A DNA stretch of 64,000 nt from Echinometra lucunter. Taxonomy: Eukaryota > Echinodermata > Echinoidea > Camarodonta > Echinometridae. This document shows, one piece after another, positions 22,980 through 35,201 of this stretch (position 1 is the first letter of the stretch; each line of letters opens with the position of its first letter). A program made the position numbers and the translations under genes. The notes below the pieces were generated by a model that searched no databases, was not told the DNA's origin, and was given only the letters and a program-made list of their open reading frames with translations. The stretch lies in NCBI GenBank assembly GCA_029962745.1, contig CM057158.1, positions 4,838,815 through 4,902,814 on the forward strand, given 5' to 3'.

Positions 22980-23108
22980 GGGCCCTGTAACATAAAAAAT
23001 ACAAATAATCTTACGAGTGATATCAATCGTAAGTCTATGGCAAACTATGTAGTACTAAAGAGTTACAATTGATCGTAAGATTGATTGTTTCTCTTTATGT
23101 TACACCCC
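22980..23108. mobile_element. Palindromic MITE, GTAACATAAA ends (copy 1)
   Basis: Left end gggccctgtaacataaaaaa, right end ctttatgttacacccc. The inner part has gatatcaatcgtaagtctatggcaaac-type sequence. Copy 2, in opposite orientation, is at 39968-40093. Confidence 0.8.
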
Positions 23109-24199
23109 CCTAATATTACTTCTGTAAAAAGATATTAGAGTTTGAACATACTCCCAATTAACATAAAAGTGACTCAGAGTACGCAAATTTGACTAAGAAA
23201 ACATACGCATGTGCATGAATTAAGCTGTTTACAGATTGAATTACTAGTTCTATTCAGCAGTTTTACCTTATTTATTTTCTTTGATCTCCTGATTGTTAAC
23301 CCTTGGAATGCCAGGTAAGTTGGGAGGGTGTTATTTCATATGTACTAGCTGTACACAATCTACACATGTATATCATTTTTTCAGGAGATTGGTATGATTT
23401 AATGAACAATGAATGCATGCATAGCACAATGTGCAATTTAGAAATGTCAAAATCAACATTAGAAACTAACTTGATGCATGATTACTAAAGCTTTGAAAAA
23501 AAAAAAGAGAAAATTCTCAAAATGTCATTCTTAGTACATATAAACATATTTACAGTTCAAAACTGTCAAAAATGAGGCAGCTATATCAAAAGGTCCCATT
23601 CTGAATTCATTTGACGTGTGCAATTAGCCACACTTTGGCAATTAATATAACCTGCCAAAGCAGATAACCCAAACCCACACCATTCTTCTTTCATTTGCAG
23701 AGTCAGTGTAAATATGAATGGTATACCCCAATCCTCTCCATTACCTTTTTTTTCTTCATCAAAGGATTAAACATAAATGAAAACTAGCCATGACACACAA
23801 AACGATTGAAGAAAGGCTCCTAAAAGTCTTTTGCAATGTAAAGTAAAGGGGAAACCCTGTGCAATAGGGAAACCCTGTGCAATGCATCTAATCGGGGGGG
23901 GGGGGGGGGGGGTATTCACAAAGAAAGAGCAAAACATAGTATGTATCAAATATATAGTGATCTGAATTACAGTTTTGCAAAACCAAACCTGTTGCATTCA
24001 CTATGTACACCAACTTCCATTAAAATAAAGAATACTGGAAAGAGGAAAGAAGTGGCGATACAGTTAAATTATCAAATTCTAAGAGCAATTGAAAAATGCG
24101 GAACATTAGACAATGCAATTGACTCTGTGTTATAGTATATTAGCTGACACCCTTTACTGGCTCTAAAATGACGAGGTGTAAATCAACATTTTAGGTGGA

Positions 24200-24345
24200 T
24201 GAGATGCCACGCTTTACCACCTCGGCATCATAGTAGTCACAAGGTAGTGCGCAGCATGGTCTTTATCCTGCACTCTCTTCTCATAGACATGAGTGGGGAT
24301 ATCACTGCAGGATCACTGTAGGATGAATGAGTTGGCGGAAGAAGG
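24200..24345 (-). repeat. Diverged duplicate of the end of gene A
   Basis: Minus strand reads IPTHVYEKRVQDKDHAAHYL then VTTMMPRW and a stop, parallel to IPTPVVEQIVRDTDHAVHHL ... MMPRW at the end of A. The copy lies directly downstream and is not attached to an open exon. Confidence 0.82.
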
Positions 24346-24362
24346 TTTGAGGGATACCATAT

Positions 24363-24886
24363 TTACCACCTTGGCATCATAGCAGCAACCAGATGGTGCA
24401 CAGCATGGTCGGTATCCCTCACTATCTGCTCAACGACAGGTGTAGGGATATTACTGTGTGTGGTAGGATGAATGGGCACAGTGTGGATCTCCAGCGGTAC
24501 TGGATGCAAGGGCGGCTTTGGCTGCTGGCTGTGTAGCGTAGGAGGCGGCGCAGAGGTGGTGGTGGGATTGTGGCGGATGTCCATGGTTGGGTTGTTTGCT
24601 GCTGCTGCTGTGGTTGTGGTTGTGGCGGTTGTTGTTGCTGCTGCTGTTGTTGCTGCTGCTGTTGTTGCTGCTGTTGTGCTGCTGCTGTTGCTGCTGTTGT
24701 TGTTGTAGCTGATGGTACTGTTGCTCCGAGTGACATGGGCCATGTCATTGCCTGCGCAATGATCTGCTGGTGACGGACACCGGTGGTACACTGTATTATC
24801 ATGGGATGGTGACGGATTATCTGGTTGTCACCACTGACCTTCACATGGTGTGGCTGCACATCATGAGCTGGTTCCACATTCACCAT
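24363..24886 (-). pseudogene. Gene A exon 4 (Q-rich tail), frameshift at CAG repeat
   Basis: Acceptor ctgtag precedes ATGGTGAATGTG. The first frame runs through HHPMIIQ and QQIIAQ into a long Gln tract. Sequence matching the paralogues' tail (VVEQIVRDTDHAVHHLVAAM) continues in a different frame to a TAA. The AELVMSMM end of B and C is replaced by MMPRW. Confidence 0.8.
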
Positions 24887-25109
24887 CTACAGATTGAAAA
24901 ATAAAGAAAGAAATAAATCATTTATGCACATGAAATTCCTTCTACTAACTTTGTTACTGATCCATAAAACATTTATAGTTCCAATTGTAGTTCAATGAGA
25001 ACTGAACAAATTACTGTGCAGCAGGAAAAACTATAACCATCTCAGCTTTACTTCCTCATTGTTTCACAGAAATCCTGAAATACTATTTGCAACTTGCTGA
25101 GTACTTCTA

Positions 25110-25582
25110 CTGTATGACCATTCCTTCTGGATTGATGACCGTTGGCACAGCTGTGGTGAGCTGAGGTGGAGGTGAGGAGAGGTGTTCTTCTTCTGCAGTG
25201 ACTGTTACTGTTACAGGAACCTCCTGTACAACTGTCCTGTTGGCAAGGATCCACACCACTCGGGGCTCAGCATACTTGGGGCGACTCCTCTTGGCTTTGG
25301 GCCTGGAAGTTGGTGATGACGGGGAGGTTGGCGATTTCCCTTGGCCACGCTTCTTGCCCGATGGAGCACGTAGAGGCGTTGGCATGTTGAGGTCATCTAT
25401 GTTGGAAAGGACGCTGACAGGAAACTCTGGCATCTGATCTCCCAGTATCTTCTGATGGTTTTCCACATGTTTCCACATGTTGCCATTGTAGGCTGCAGTC
25501 CAGCCACACACGTTGCAGCGGTAGGGGCGAACCTTGGCATGCTTGCTCATGATATGTTCAGACACTATCTTGTTGGTGGCAC
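25110..25582 (-). pseudogene. Gene A exon 3 (fingers 12-13 and linker), open but defective donor
   Basis: Open over 157 codons: ATNKIVSEHIMSKH completes finger 12, then YRCNVCGWTAAYNGNMWKH (finger 13), then a basic linker with PSGKKRG. At the expected exon end (EGMVIQ) the next bases are TAG, an in-frame stop, instead of a GT donor. Confidence 0.85.
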
Positions 25583-26513
25583 CTGAAAAGGAGAAATAGT
25601 TTTAGATTCCAATGTTATCATAATAGGAAGTCAGAGGAGCAACCACTGCCAGAATGCTAATGTGCAACAAGTATGTAGCTTGGGTCTTAGGGATAAAAAT
25701 AAAAATTAATGTTAAAAAAAGTACTATATTGATGCACTATACCTCTCATAATGTTTACAGAAAATGAAAGCCTGTGTCTAATCATGGTGCCCAATATAAT
25801 GCTGAAAAATCATTTGATCCATATGCACTTCCAGCTGAAGAAAAAAAAAAGATTAGGGAGCAAATTGTGTTTTCAACAACATATCTAGTGGCAATTAAAG
25901 TGAGAGCTTGATACTTCTTACTTTTTGTCATACACAATTATTCCATAATATTAAAAATGTCAATTAAATTACAAAGTTATGTACAACTTTTATGCTAACT
26001 TGTGAGCAGCAGATTGAAAAATTCTCAAGTTAAGATGAAACACGTGTATGAGTACTTGCATTTGTACTCAAATACCCTGAAACCACCACAAATTTGGAAT
26101 GAAAAACTGTTAGTAAGATGCAAACAATGATTTATCATGTTTCGTCTCAAGAGACAATAAATAAGAGGACTGTTTGCTAGAGTTAAAAAAGACCATTATC
26201 TGCCTCCCCTCCGCGTGATACGCCAATACACACAGTATGGTCGGTGAGCCATGCGCGCATGCGCACTCCTTACGTCTATAGTCTGTGCCAACGAACCCAT
26301 ATATATTTTTTCAAACATTGGTCACATTTCTAATATTTATGAATACTTCCTGTGGATATTATACTTTGAAACTTCAGACTGGTATTTTTACACTATAACC
26401 CTTATGTTTATCCCATTTTCAAGTAGCAAAATGACTTTAAAAAATTATAATAATGTTAACCAATGCCTTTAAATTTGAAGAGTCAAGTCCATTACATAAT
26501 AATAAAACCTTAC
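25583..26513 (-). other. Gene A intron between exons 2 and 3
   Basis: No coding content. Contains a perfect match to the NRF1 consensus (cgcgcatgcgca at 26254-26265). Confidence 0.7.
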
Positions 26514-26781
26514 CTCTGAAATCACAGTGTGGACATTTATTAGGCTGCAACCCCTCATGAGTACGTACATGGAGTACCAGATTGTTCTTCGTCTTGCTGG
26601 CATCGGGGCAATGATTGGCATTTGAATTGTCGATTCTCCTTGTGGATGCGCATGTGGTATTCCAGACTCTTCTGCTTTCGCCCAAACATAGTCACACATT
26701 TGGCAGGCAAAGGTGGGCGTTGGTTGGGTCTGCCATAGCTGTCCTTATTCAGCAAGAGACCATGCTGTGCTTGATGTGTTC
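26514..26781 (-). pseudogene. Gene A exon 2 (fingers 9-12 part), four compensating frameshifts
   Basis: Acceptor tctgtag and donor AGAG|gtaagg are intact and length equals the paralogues. The frame moves 0, 2, 1, 2, 0 along the exon relative to its start. Segments seen in turn are EHIKH, GLLLNKDS, FACQMCDYV, GRKQKSLEYHMRIH and ASKTKNNLVLHVRTHEG. Confidence 0.85.
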
Positions 26782-27149
26782 CTACAGAAACGTAATTGGA
26801 GCACAAAAATATAGTATATATACACATGGTGGATTATATTAACAGAATAAGCAATAAATGGCAAGATACAGGACAAAATTTGTTTAGATGATCATCTGCC
26901 TTTTAAGATTGTTTCAAGCATTTTAGAAACACGTTATAGGGGACAATATGTAATTTTCAAACTGAAAGAATTCATGGGCATATTTCTCTCTGTAATACTA
27001 AGAGGCACTAATGATAATCTGCTGACAGAGGAATGCATGCAACAGCCTGTATGCTTGATCCTCATCACATACTATACATGTATGTACATGTATCTCTTAC
27101 TAACCCACTGTTCATTCAATTGTTCTTTGGTTCTATGTCACCAGCTTAC

Positions 27150-28776
27150 CTTGAGGATGCCTTTGTCAGCACACTTGTAGTCACATGAATGCAGTGGTGC
27201 TCTTCTCCTCCTCTGAAGCATGGATACGTCTGTAGTGTATACGCAGATTGAAGGGCGTGGTGGTGCGCCTTCCACACAAGCTCACACATGTAGTTTTGGC
27301 GCCTGTGTGAGTGACAAGATGTTTCTTCAAGTCGTGGTAGTGGTTCGTTGTTGAAAAATTGTTTGCACTCGTCACAGCGATGCAAGTGTAGCATCCTCTG
27401 TGTTGAGTGGCTAAATGTTCACGCATGGGCCTTCCTCTTCGGTATTGAACTCTGTACACTCTGTACAGTAGATTACTTCTTTGCATCGTCCTTGTAGTGT
27501 GCTTCCTTGTGGGATAACATCTCCATCTTCATCTTAAATCGGCAAGGCAGATGCTGATACATGGACCTTGTATCGCTTGAACCTTCTTTCTGCGAGGTTA
27601 CTTTCTTTGGATCCTTCTCATCCTCTTCCTCTTCCTCTTCCTCCTCATCATCATCAACCTCTGCAGGACGCTTTGCTACCACGTTTCCTAGCAATAGACT
27701 GCCTATCAGCCTCATTTTCAGGATCTTGCATGAATTTTTCCATATTCTGATGGATCAAAGTCTGGGCTCCTCAGCCTTGCTAAAAGTTGGGGCTTGAAGT
27801 GTGCTTTGATGCATGGCTCTGCAAAAGCTTGGTGCCAATGCATGGGAATATCTTCTCGCAGCCTTCAAAATCACATATGGCAGCATTCAGCTTGGGTCGT
27901 GATCAGTTCGATAGTGGACCCTCATCTTGGCCCAGTGGAGGCTGATGAAACCACATTCGCAGCAACGGAATCCATCAAGATTTGGAACATGGCACTTCTC
28001 ATGGACAACCATCTCCTCTACACTCATTACATTGGCACATCTATCATTTGGACAGCGGATCATTTCTATTGCTTCTCGCTTTTCTTTGTAGTTCTTGAAC
28101 CACGATTCCACTCTGTCATCTAAGATTCTATTAAATACATAGTATGGAATAGGTAGATTCCTCTCCTCTGATCTCTTTCTTATCTCAAGCTTTGTCTTTG
28201 GTGGAGGTCGTTTTGGAGGAGGTGGCAGGGGAGCACTCTTTGGCTTGGCTTTTTTCACTCCAACAGATGGCGGACGCCCACGCTTCCCTTTCCTGCGAGG
28301 CCTTCCACGTTCCCTTATTCAGTATGGAAGGTTGCCGTACATAGACTGGTTTTGGATGGTTCTGGCTCTTTCTTGGGCAGCCACTCCTCTTCTTCATCAT
28401 CATCATCCATGGAGTACTTGATTGGGTGGTCTTCTTCCTTCTTCGCATCCCCCTGCCCAAACCAGGACAATATCTTTCTCCAATTTCTTCTTCAGAATTT
28501 CATCCAAGGTCTTAGATTTCTTCTCCTCTTCTTAGCCTGCTCTTCACTTGCTCCAACCTCATTATCTGATTCCCCTCCATCTTGCTCTGCTCATTGGTAT
28601 GGATTCTTTTGATGTTCAGTCTCACTTTAGATGACTTTGAAGGTGCACCCTTGCTGAGTGAGACCTACTGCTCTATGTGTTCCTGTTAAAAAGTGCTCTG
28701 CAATCTCAGTCTTGCTGTTTCCCACAAAGTTGCAAAGCCTGCAGTTGAACTGTGTGTCATCAGTGCTTGCACTCAT
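27150..28776 (-). pseudogene. Gene A exon 1 (fingers 1-8 and half of 9), multiply frameshifted
   Basis: 1627 nt against 1848 in B and 1740 in C, and not a multiple of three. Recognisable pieces in different frames include an acidic/basic linker, fingers 2-3 (FRCCECGFISLHWAKMRVHY), LHLHRCDEC (finger 7) and RTTTPFNLRIHYRRIH (finger 8). The donor GGCATCCTCAAG|gtaagc is intact and in the same place as in B and C. Confidence 0.85.
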
Positions 28777-28794
28777 TTTGTTCAAGTCTTGTCA

Positions 28795-31148
28795 CTGGAA
28801 TGAATGAAAGAGAAAAAAAAAAATATGGTTTATAATATATACAAAGTCCGTAATGTTAGACAATCTTTATCTCACAAAAAAAAATTGTGAAAATAGAATT
28901 TTTTCGACTATCTAGTGTTTCTTTCTACACTAAAGCACTAAAGGCTTATTCATATAGGTGGAAATCCCTCCCCCTCCCCCCTGCTACCCCATGCTAGTGA
29001 TGCCACATTTTTGTTTTTCACACATACATGGTGTTACATGTACATTGCATCGGGGGGGGGGGGGGGGGCTGATCCATCACAGGGATGGAGGGGGTTGCAT
29101 TTACGGAACTATACTGGAAGATGGCAACTCCTAGCCCTAAACCACCACATAACCTCCCAAGGTCCCAAGTATACATGTAGCTGTGGTTGCATGAGAAAAG
29201 TGGATTTTAGGCAATATATTAACATGCTGATGCAGGGGTGGATAGGGCAGAGGGAAACAATACAATTCAGACCACTCCCTTTATTTCTCAATCCATTTTC
29301 CATGCTTAATACTTTACATGTATTTTTATTCATTTTAAAAACATATTTTTTGTTGCTAATCAACAAAATGGAACAAAATATGTCATTACATTAGCGTTGT
29401 ATTTCTTTGCATTAGTTTTGAGTTCTGAGGACCCATCCCCCCCCCCCTTCCTTCGGCCTTCTTTGGAGCCATCCCCTCCCAGGGTTGGCCGGTAAATACC
29501 TAGCATTTTTTGACAAAAATGGGAAATACTGGGTAATACTGGGAAATACTCCTAAAACAATATTTTTCATCAACAAATTGCATCAAAATGCATATATTAT
29601 AGAGAAAAGGGCAAGATAAAACACCTAAAGCAAAGAAATTGTGACTTCTTCATCGTAGGGGATACAGCTGCATTAAATATGTAATGTACAAGGGTAAACT
29701 GCATGCTTATATGGGTTTGAGGGTGTGTTAAAGCAATGACTGGTAAATACCTCGGAGAATATTTTTCACCAGCAAATTGGGCCAAAATATGTGCATTCAT
29801 GAGAAAAGGGAAATCTTAAACACATAGAGCAATGAAAAGAATACTTTTTCACATTAGGGGTCATATATGTTACTGCTTCAAATAATAAATGAGTAAGGAG
29901 TTCCGAGTCTTCAGACTTTGTTAGGCTTGATATCTTGGAAATACTGGGGATTGCCGCAAAATACTCCAAAAGCAAATATTTTCATCAGTAAATTGCTGCA
30001 AAAGTTTAATGATATAAATAGACAAGATCTATCTCCTAGTGAATGTTTATCATGAGAAGGGACTCATGTACTAGAATGGAATTTCATTCTAAAATGTAAA
30101 CTAAACACCATTTGTGTACAGAAAGTACATAACATTCTAAAAACATTTCATGTCCGTACAAATGAGTGATGGAAACCATCAATGATCAACTTCTACAGTC
30201 AGGCTTAGTGTTCAATATTACCACCTACATCATGCAAAAGGTACCTCATGTAGCACCAATCATCATGATTAAATATTGGCTATAAACAGAACTTTAAAAA
30301 GATTTCTGACATATTGCATGCCAATTTGTTCCAATTAACTAAAGTTGCAATCATCTGTTGGGTGAAGGCACACAATGTGGGGTATACTCCACATTCAGGT
30401 ACTATATACTGCCCATGTATTGACCAAGCATTTCCCAGTATTTCCCGCCCGGGCGGAAATATCGGTATTTTCTGGGAAATTGCCAACCCTGTCCCCTCCC
30501 CCTTCCTCCTCCCCCACCCCTCTGATCTTGGCTTGCCTTGGCCCTGCATCCCTAAAGTTACATGTAAATGACAGACCTCTAATAACTTTTGTGTTTAATC
30601 TTCAAGTTACTCTTCCCACTTTCCAACTCACACCCTCTCATGTCATGATCACGACATGAGGCAAGATTGATAATGATTTATTGAATCTGTAAGACAAATC
30701 CTAAGACGGTTTAGTTAAGTTAAGTTAAGTTGACTGATATTCTTTTGCAACAAAATGAACAAGTTAAAGTCATCAACAAGCAGTCTAGATCTATACACAT
30801 TGCTCCGGCTCCGCCGGGTTTTATATTTATTTAATTTCTTTGGTTTTGCTTCGTCAGTACTAGTACTTAGTCTACACACAGAGAACAGCACAGACTTGAA
30901 CGTGCACACACACATTTCGATTCCAGACGTAGCCATTGAACAAAATCCGCATACACGGCATGAATAGGATGCTACGTTCTCTCTACACAATACACTGTAG
31001 TGTACGCACGAGGCGAATACACCACGACTGCCGATATTCACAACACAATCATCGGACAAAAGTCACCTAAAATTCACATTGATCATCTACTTTCAACTCC
31101 AAATCCTACATAGAAAGGTACTATGATGCATATGCTAGCTTACTTACT
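28795..31148 (-). other. Gene A 5' intron, hosting a hAT-like element
   Basis: Runs from the proposed noncoding-exon donor (31148) to the acceptor just upstream of the ATG (cattccag, about 28795). Contains G and C runs (29051-29069, 29438-29448) and the 1-kb element at 29480-30491. Confidence 0.6.
29480..30491. mobile_element. hAT-like nonautonomous transposon with exact 8-bp TSD
   Basis: Ends cagggttggc (29480) and gccaaccctg (to 30491) are inverted repeats. The flanks tcccctcc (29472-29479) and tcccctcc (30492-30499) are identical 8-bp duplications. CAGGG-type ends with 8-bp duplications are the hAT hallmark. The interior has about three diverged units of roughly 200 bp containing ggaaatactggg and aatatttttcatca, and no transposase. 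Confidence 0.9.
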
Positions 31149-31330
31149 TTACAACAAGGCTCAAATGGTTGCAGATACGGAATCTGGCAGGGTAGCTTTC
31201 ATCAGTCCGTCACAGTTTTTAGACTACGACGCCATTTGCTAGACTCTTTCTGAGACCTCACAGGCGCAAAATGCTAAATAGTGAAATCCGACACAAATCT
31301 CATTACTGCGCATGCGTGGAACCACCCTTG
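31149..31330 (-). promoter_or_regulatory. Proposed promoter and noncoding exon 1 of gene A
   Basis: Splice donor TTGTAAA|gtaagtaag ends the proposed exon at 31149. About 160 bp upstream is an NRF1-type site, tgcgcatgcgt (31307-31317), and between them gacgccatttgc, YY1-like on the minus strand (31229-31240). The transcription start is not determined. Confidence 0.45.
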
Positions 31331-31785
31331 CGTGCGGCGTGCAAAACCATGTATTCAACGAAGACTAATTATTTCAGTGTTTTCCACTGCTTCGTAATGA
31401 AATCTTAGTCCATCTATAAACTTCACTTCATGCATGTAGCCTACACTATAATACAAACAATATTGCATCTAAGCCTATAATCAGTGACAGAGAAAAGTGA
31501 ACGAAGTTTTTTTTTTTTTCCAAGTTTGTTTGTTTTGTTTTGTTTTGTTTTGTTTTTTTTTTTGTTTTTTTTTTGTTTTTTTTTTTTGGGGGGGTCTTTA
31601 TTATTTCTTTCCTTATTTCTCTTAAATTTTAAATACTGTCAGATAGAGGGGCGCGGGGGGTGACACGGGTCCAATGAAAGGGTAGTGGTATAAGGAGGCA
31701 CCGGCGTCAGTGGGGAGGGCGCCTGTCTTACATGCACAGGCCTAAAATTTCTTTTTCCCCACATCCCCGCCTCATAGTCTTGACA

Positions 31786-31836
<51 letters not shown>

Positions 31837-33597
31837 TCTCTGATGGTATGCCATCGATCAGACTTTTCTTTGTCATTGTTCATTGTCTGCTTCTGTTCTT
31901 TTTACGTTCTCTTACCTTTTCTAGCTCGCTCATACTTTTTTTTCTTTCTTTCCGTTCTTTTTTGGGGGGCCGTAGGGGCGACCGCCCCCACTCCCCTTGG
32001 CTACGTGGGTGCTGTCGCTATGTAGTGCATGCAAAGCTTTAGGTGTTAGCAAAGCGTTAGGTGTTAGCACCCAGCCACTCCCCCCCCCCCCCCGGGTGGG
32101 GCAACTCAGCCGGGTTTTTTTTTTTTTTTTTTTTTCGTGGACCATTCATTAGCTGATAAGGAGCATAATTCATCATGATGACAGAGCAACGTATTCTCCT
32201 CAAAATTACATTGGGAGAAAGTCACAGTGGACGGTCCTGAAATTTGCATAAAAGATTTTCACAGTTGCTAATAATTAAAGCCAATTCTTTAGCCATTGCG
32301 TCATCTTACCGTTTAGGGGATCAAATTAGGCCTGTGAAACAGTTTTGTTGTTGCTTGTGCTTGAGCGAAATTTGTTCTCGGTCATGCCTTAAAAAGGTGT
32401 GAGGGCGTTTGTTCGGCTGTGCCCCTCCTCTCAACTGTTTGGCAATCCTAAATCGGCAATTGCATAGAGTACAAAGAATTTTTTTTTTTCTTTCAAAGAA
32501 ATCATTTTTATCAGTGCCGAGAACAATATAACGAAAAAAAAAGAAAAAAAAAAGGAAAAGGGGGAACAAGGTTCGTCAAAACAGCAAAACAACCTTTCAA
32601 AATAAGACTTTTTATACCAATGTCGTTTCTAAAGAGGTTCTAATGATTTTTATTTAATGCTTTACACGGCCATACGCCATTCGCCTCATTCACTATATCA
32701 GTCAGAAGATCGGGCATATACATTCACTTTTGTTTTCATACTGATTTCTCATCATTTGATTCTTTCAAGCAATCAATAAAATCAGTTCAATGGGGCGTAG
32801 ACACAATAATTAAACCCTTATCGAATCAATCTCATCAATAAATCAATCTGACCAAAAAAAATCTTAGATTCCAAACGTTTTACATCAACAAATGATTCAA
32901 TCAAAGGCTGCTTTAAACAATCATTCACAAAAATTCTTTACATCGAACATCCTTCACTAATTCGACTTTTCAATTAGGAAATCACTTGCACCTATGCAAA
33001 CACTTAAAAAAATCATGCAGTCAAGCAATCAATCAACTTTCATTCACTTATTCACAAAGAAATTAATTATACTTATGGTTATGCAATCATTCAAACATTC
33101 ATTCAATTAATCCATGAACTCTTCCTGCATTTAATCTGAAAAACTTTAATCAATTGAAAAACGATAAACCATTCAGTTAATAACTTGCAACCAACGTAGT
33201 ATCAACCACTAATCACAATACACTTCACCGGGACATATCACAGCTACTTAAAAAAGAACTTGATTATTGTACATCGAGAAGAGTAAAGCAGCTTGAAAGC
33301 CGTTTATTATCAGTGTAACTGAACTGGTATCTGAACAGAAAAAAAGCCTTCATACATTATTACTTGGTATAACGTCAAGTCAAAACCAATACAGGTCACA
33401 TGAATAAGTCATGACAATTATGTATGTTTCATATAATAATAGGCATACTTAGGGATAGACTTATTGGCAGGTTTCAAGATTTATGCATACACACATCAGA
33501 AACTACAATCGCTTAGATATACATTCAACTGCTACAATTCTTAACACATGTAAAAATCAACATGAAAATTACTGAAACTGGAAGAGTCACGTTGACG

Positions 33598-33664
<67 letters not shown>

Positions 33665-34622
33665 ATATCTACAATTTTATATCATCTCGGAACAGGCATG
33701 TACAAGTTGATCCTGTTCCTTAAACGTTCTAATCTTCGTCTAGCTCCACCCTTTTTTCTTTCTTCTACCAATTCTCAGCTAACCATTTTACAGTATAAAT
33801 ACAATGACCAAGTTTTAAAAGAAATGGCCACAAATTATTTACAAGTGAAATGAAATCGTCATTTTATGTTTTTGAGAAAATGCTGAAAACAGTCGCACAG
33901 TCAGTGCCTACAGTTAGTGTGCACAAGAACACTCCTTGATTTGATCTACATCAACGCAACTTACTTATTTTAATAATGTACAGAGAAAAATGAAACACAC
34001 AACATGACCAAATCATCCGTTTCTCTGTGAAAAATCTATAACCATGACAATGTTTGTTTAAAATCCTCTTGACCTAAGATATAACAAAAATAAAATAAAA
34101 ATTCCAAAAGCACTATAAACTTGTTATTTTCAAACACAAACACATACCGGTAGTCCCTTTTAAATAGCGGGGGTTAACAAGTCTTCTGTAATAAATATCA
34201 AAAAATCATTCATTCGAAAATGGAAGATCGGTTCAATTCAACACGTGGATGCGTACATCTAATTAATCAATTACTAATACACTTTACATCTATTTAAGTT
34301 CTTATCTCACTTTCAGTAAAAGATCAAATTTCCATTAATCGCCACTTTACAACTTTTCTACTTGGCTTCGACTGGATTGGGAAAAAGGATTATTTAAAAT
34401 TTCAGTCATTATTACACGTGTATTTGTAACTGGCAGCTATGACGACTCAGTTTTCTCTTTCGGCTCAAAGAAACATTGTACATATATGAAAAGTCTTTTT
34501 TGCTCTATCAAATTTAAGTGACTATTCGTTTTGCTCTGCACTTACAGTCACAAGATTTTGAAACACAGGAGTGCATGAGCCCCCTCTAGATCCGTAACTC
34601 GTTAGATTCTCTTCTTGTTATC
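31331..34622. other. Intergenic DNA between A promoter and gene B 3' end
   Basis: Holds poly-T/GTTTT runs (31509-31592), CT repeat (31791-31833), C and T runs (32081-32135), an AATC/ATTC-rich low-complexity stretch (32750-33230) and a CT repeat (33607-33660). Part of 33.3-34.6 kb is probably the 3' UTR of B; a minus-strand AATAAA is at about 33302, but no cleavage site can be assigned. Confidence 0.65.
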
Positions 34623-35201
34623 TTACTGCGCTTGAGAGATACTAGCTTGGTGTGCCTGCATCATACTCATAACCAGCTCAGCTTCATGTGGCAAGGTCAT
34701 GGGAATGAGCTGATGTACAACTGGCTGATCGGAGTTCTGTTCGGCACCCCTTGGATCCTGGTGATGTTCTTGAGGGTGTGGCATGGCGTGCACGACCTGT
34801 TCCGTCACTGCTCTCGGTACGCCATTCTCTTGCTGCGAGGTCACCACCTGAACGGTCTGCAGACCCGTTTCGACGTAGTGATGCTCCCCTTCGTGTTCCA
34901 CCTGCTGCGGATGCTGCTGATGTTGTTGTTGCTGCTGCTGATAGTGATGTTCGCTGATGACTTGCCCCATGTCCCCTCCGGCGATGATCTGCTGGGTGAC
35001 GGCGACAGGGGGGACGTTATAGGTGATCATCTCATGGTGCTGTTGCTGGTTGTCGCCACTCTGTAAGAAATGAACCTCACGGACGGTGATCTCTCCGCCT
35101 TGAGATAGGCGACTCAAAGCTGATGCTCCCATTGCTGCTTCTTCGCTGATACCTTCCGCAAGGGTTATCGTCTGACCGTCCAAAACGGTAGAAACTGGAA
35201 G
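34623..35201 (-). CDS. Gene B exon 4 (Q/H-rich C-terminus)
   Basis: Starts LPVSTVLDGQTITL after ctacag and ends at TAA after SISQAQ. A single exon here corresponds to exons 4a and 4b of gene C. The tail is rich in Q and H and probably an activation or interaction region. Confidence 0.9.
   Translation of the reverse strand, partial: LPVSTVLDGQTITLAEGISEEAAMGASALSRLSQGGEITVREVHFLQSGDNQQQHHEMITYNVPPVAVTQQIIAGGDMGQVISEHHYQQQQQQHQQHPQQVEHEGEHHYVETGLQTVQVVTSQQENGVPRAVTEQVVHAMPHPQEHHQDPRGAEQNSDQPVVHQLIPMTLPHEAELVMSMMQAHQASISQAQ

Larger units (their letters stand above)
18111..24160. other. Intergenic DNA between Rab 5' end and gene A, with assembly gap
   Basis: No supported gene. Contains a C-run (18663-18683), poly-T (19331-19355), a small MITE (19499-19601), the N gap, A/T homopolymers (20933-20953, 21598-21607), a palindromic MITE (22980-23108) and a G-run (23885-23912). 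The Rab promoter must lie just above 18110, but no clear motif was seen. Confidence 0.75.
24363..28776 (-). pseudogene. Zinc-finger gene A: frameshifted paralogue of B and C
   Basis: Exon layout matches B and C: exon 1 28776-27150, exon 2 26781-26514, exon 3 25582-about 25110, exon 4 24886-24363. The start reads MSASTDDTQFNCRLCNF like B. Exon 1 is open for about 49 codons, then shifts frame repeatedly. Exon 2 is exactly 268 nt, as in B and C, but needs two -1 and two +1 shifts to follow the paralogues. Exon 3 is open, but its donor reads CAG-TAGAAG, one G short of a normal CAG|GTAGAAG. Exon 4 changes frame at its glutamine tract. In the finger 7-11 region I checked, Cys/His ligands are still visible when the frames are followed. 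Either a recent pseudogene or a gene damaged by assembly indels. The equivalent of C exon 4a is absent. Confidence 0.85.

Noticed and set aside
31639..31854. Arg/Glu-rich minus-strand open frame
   Set aside because: Reading of a CT microsatellite.
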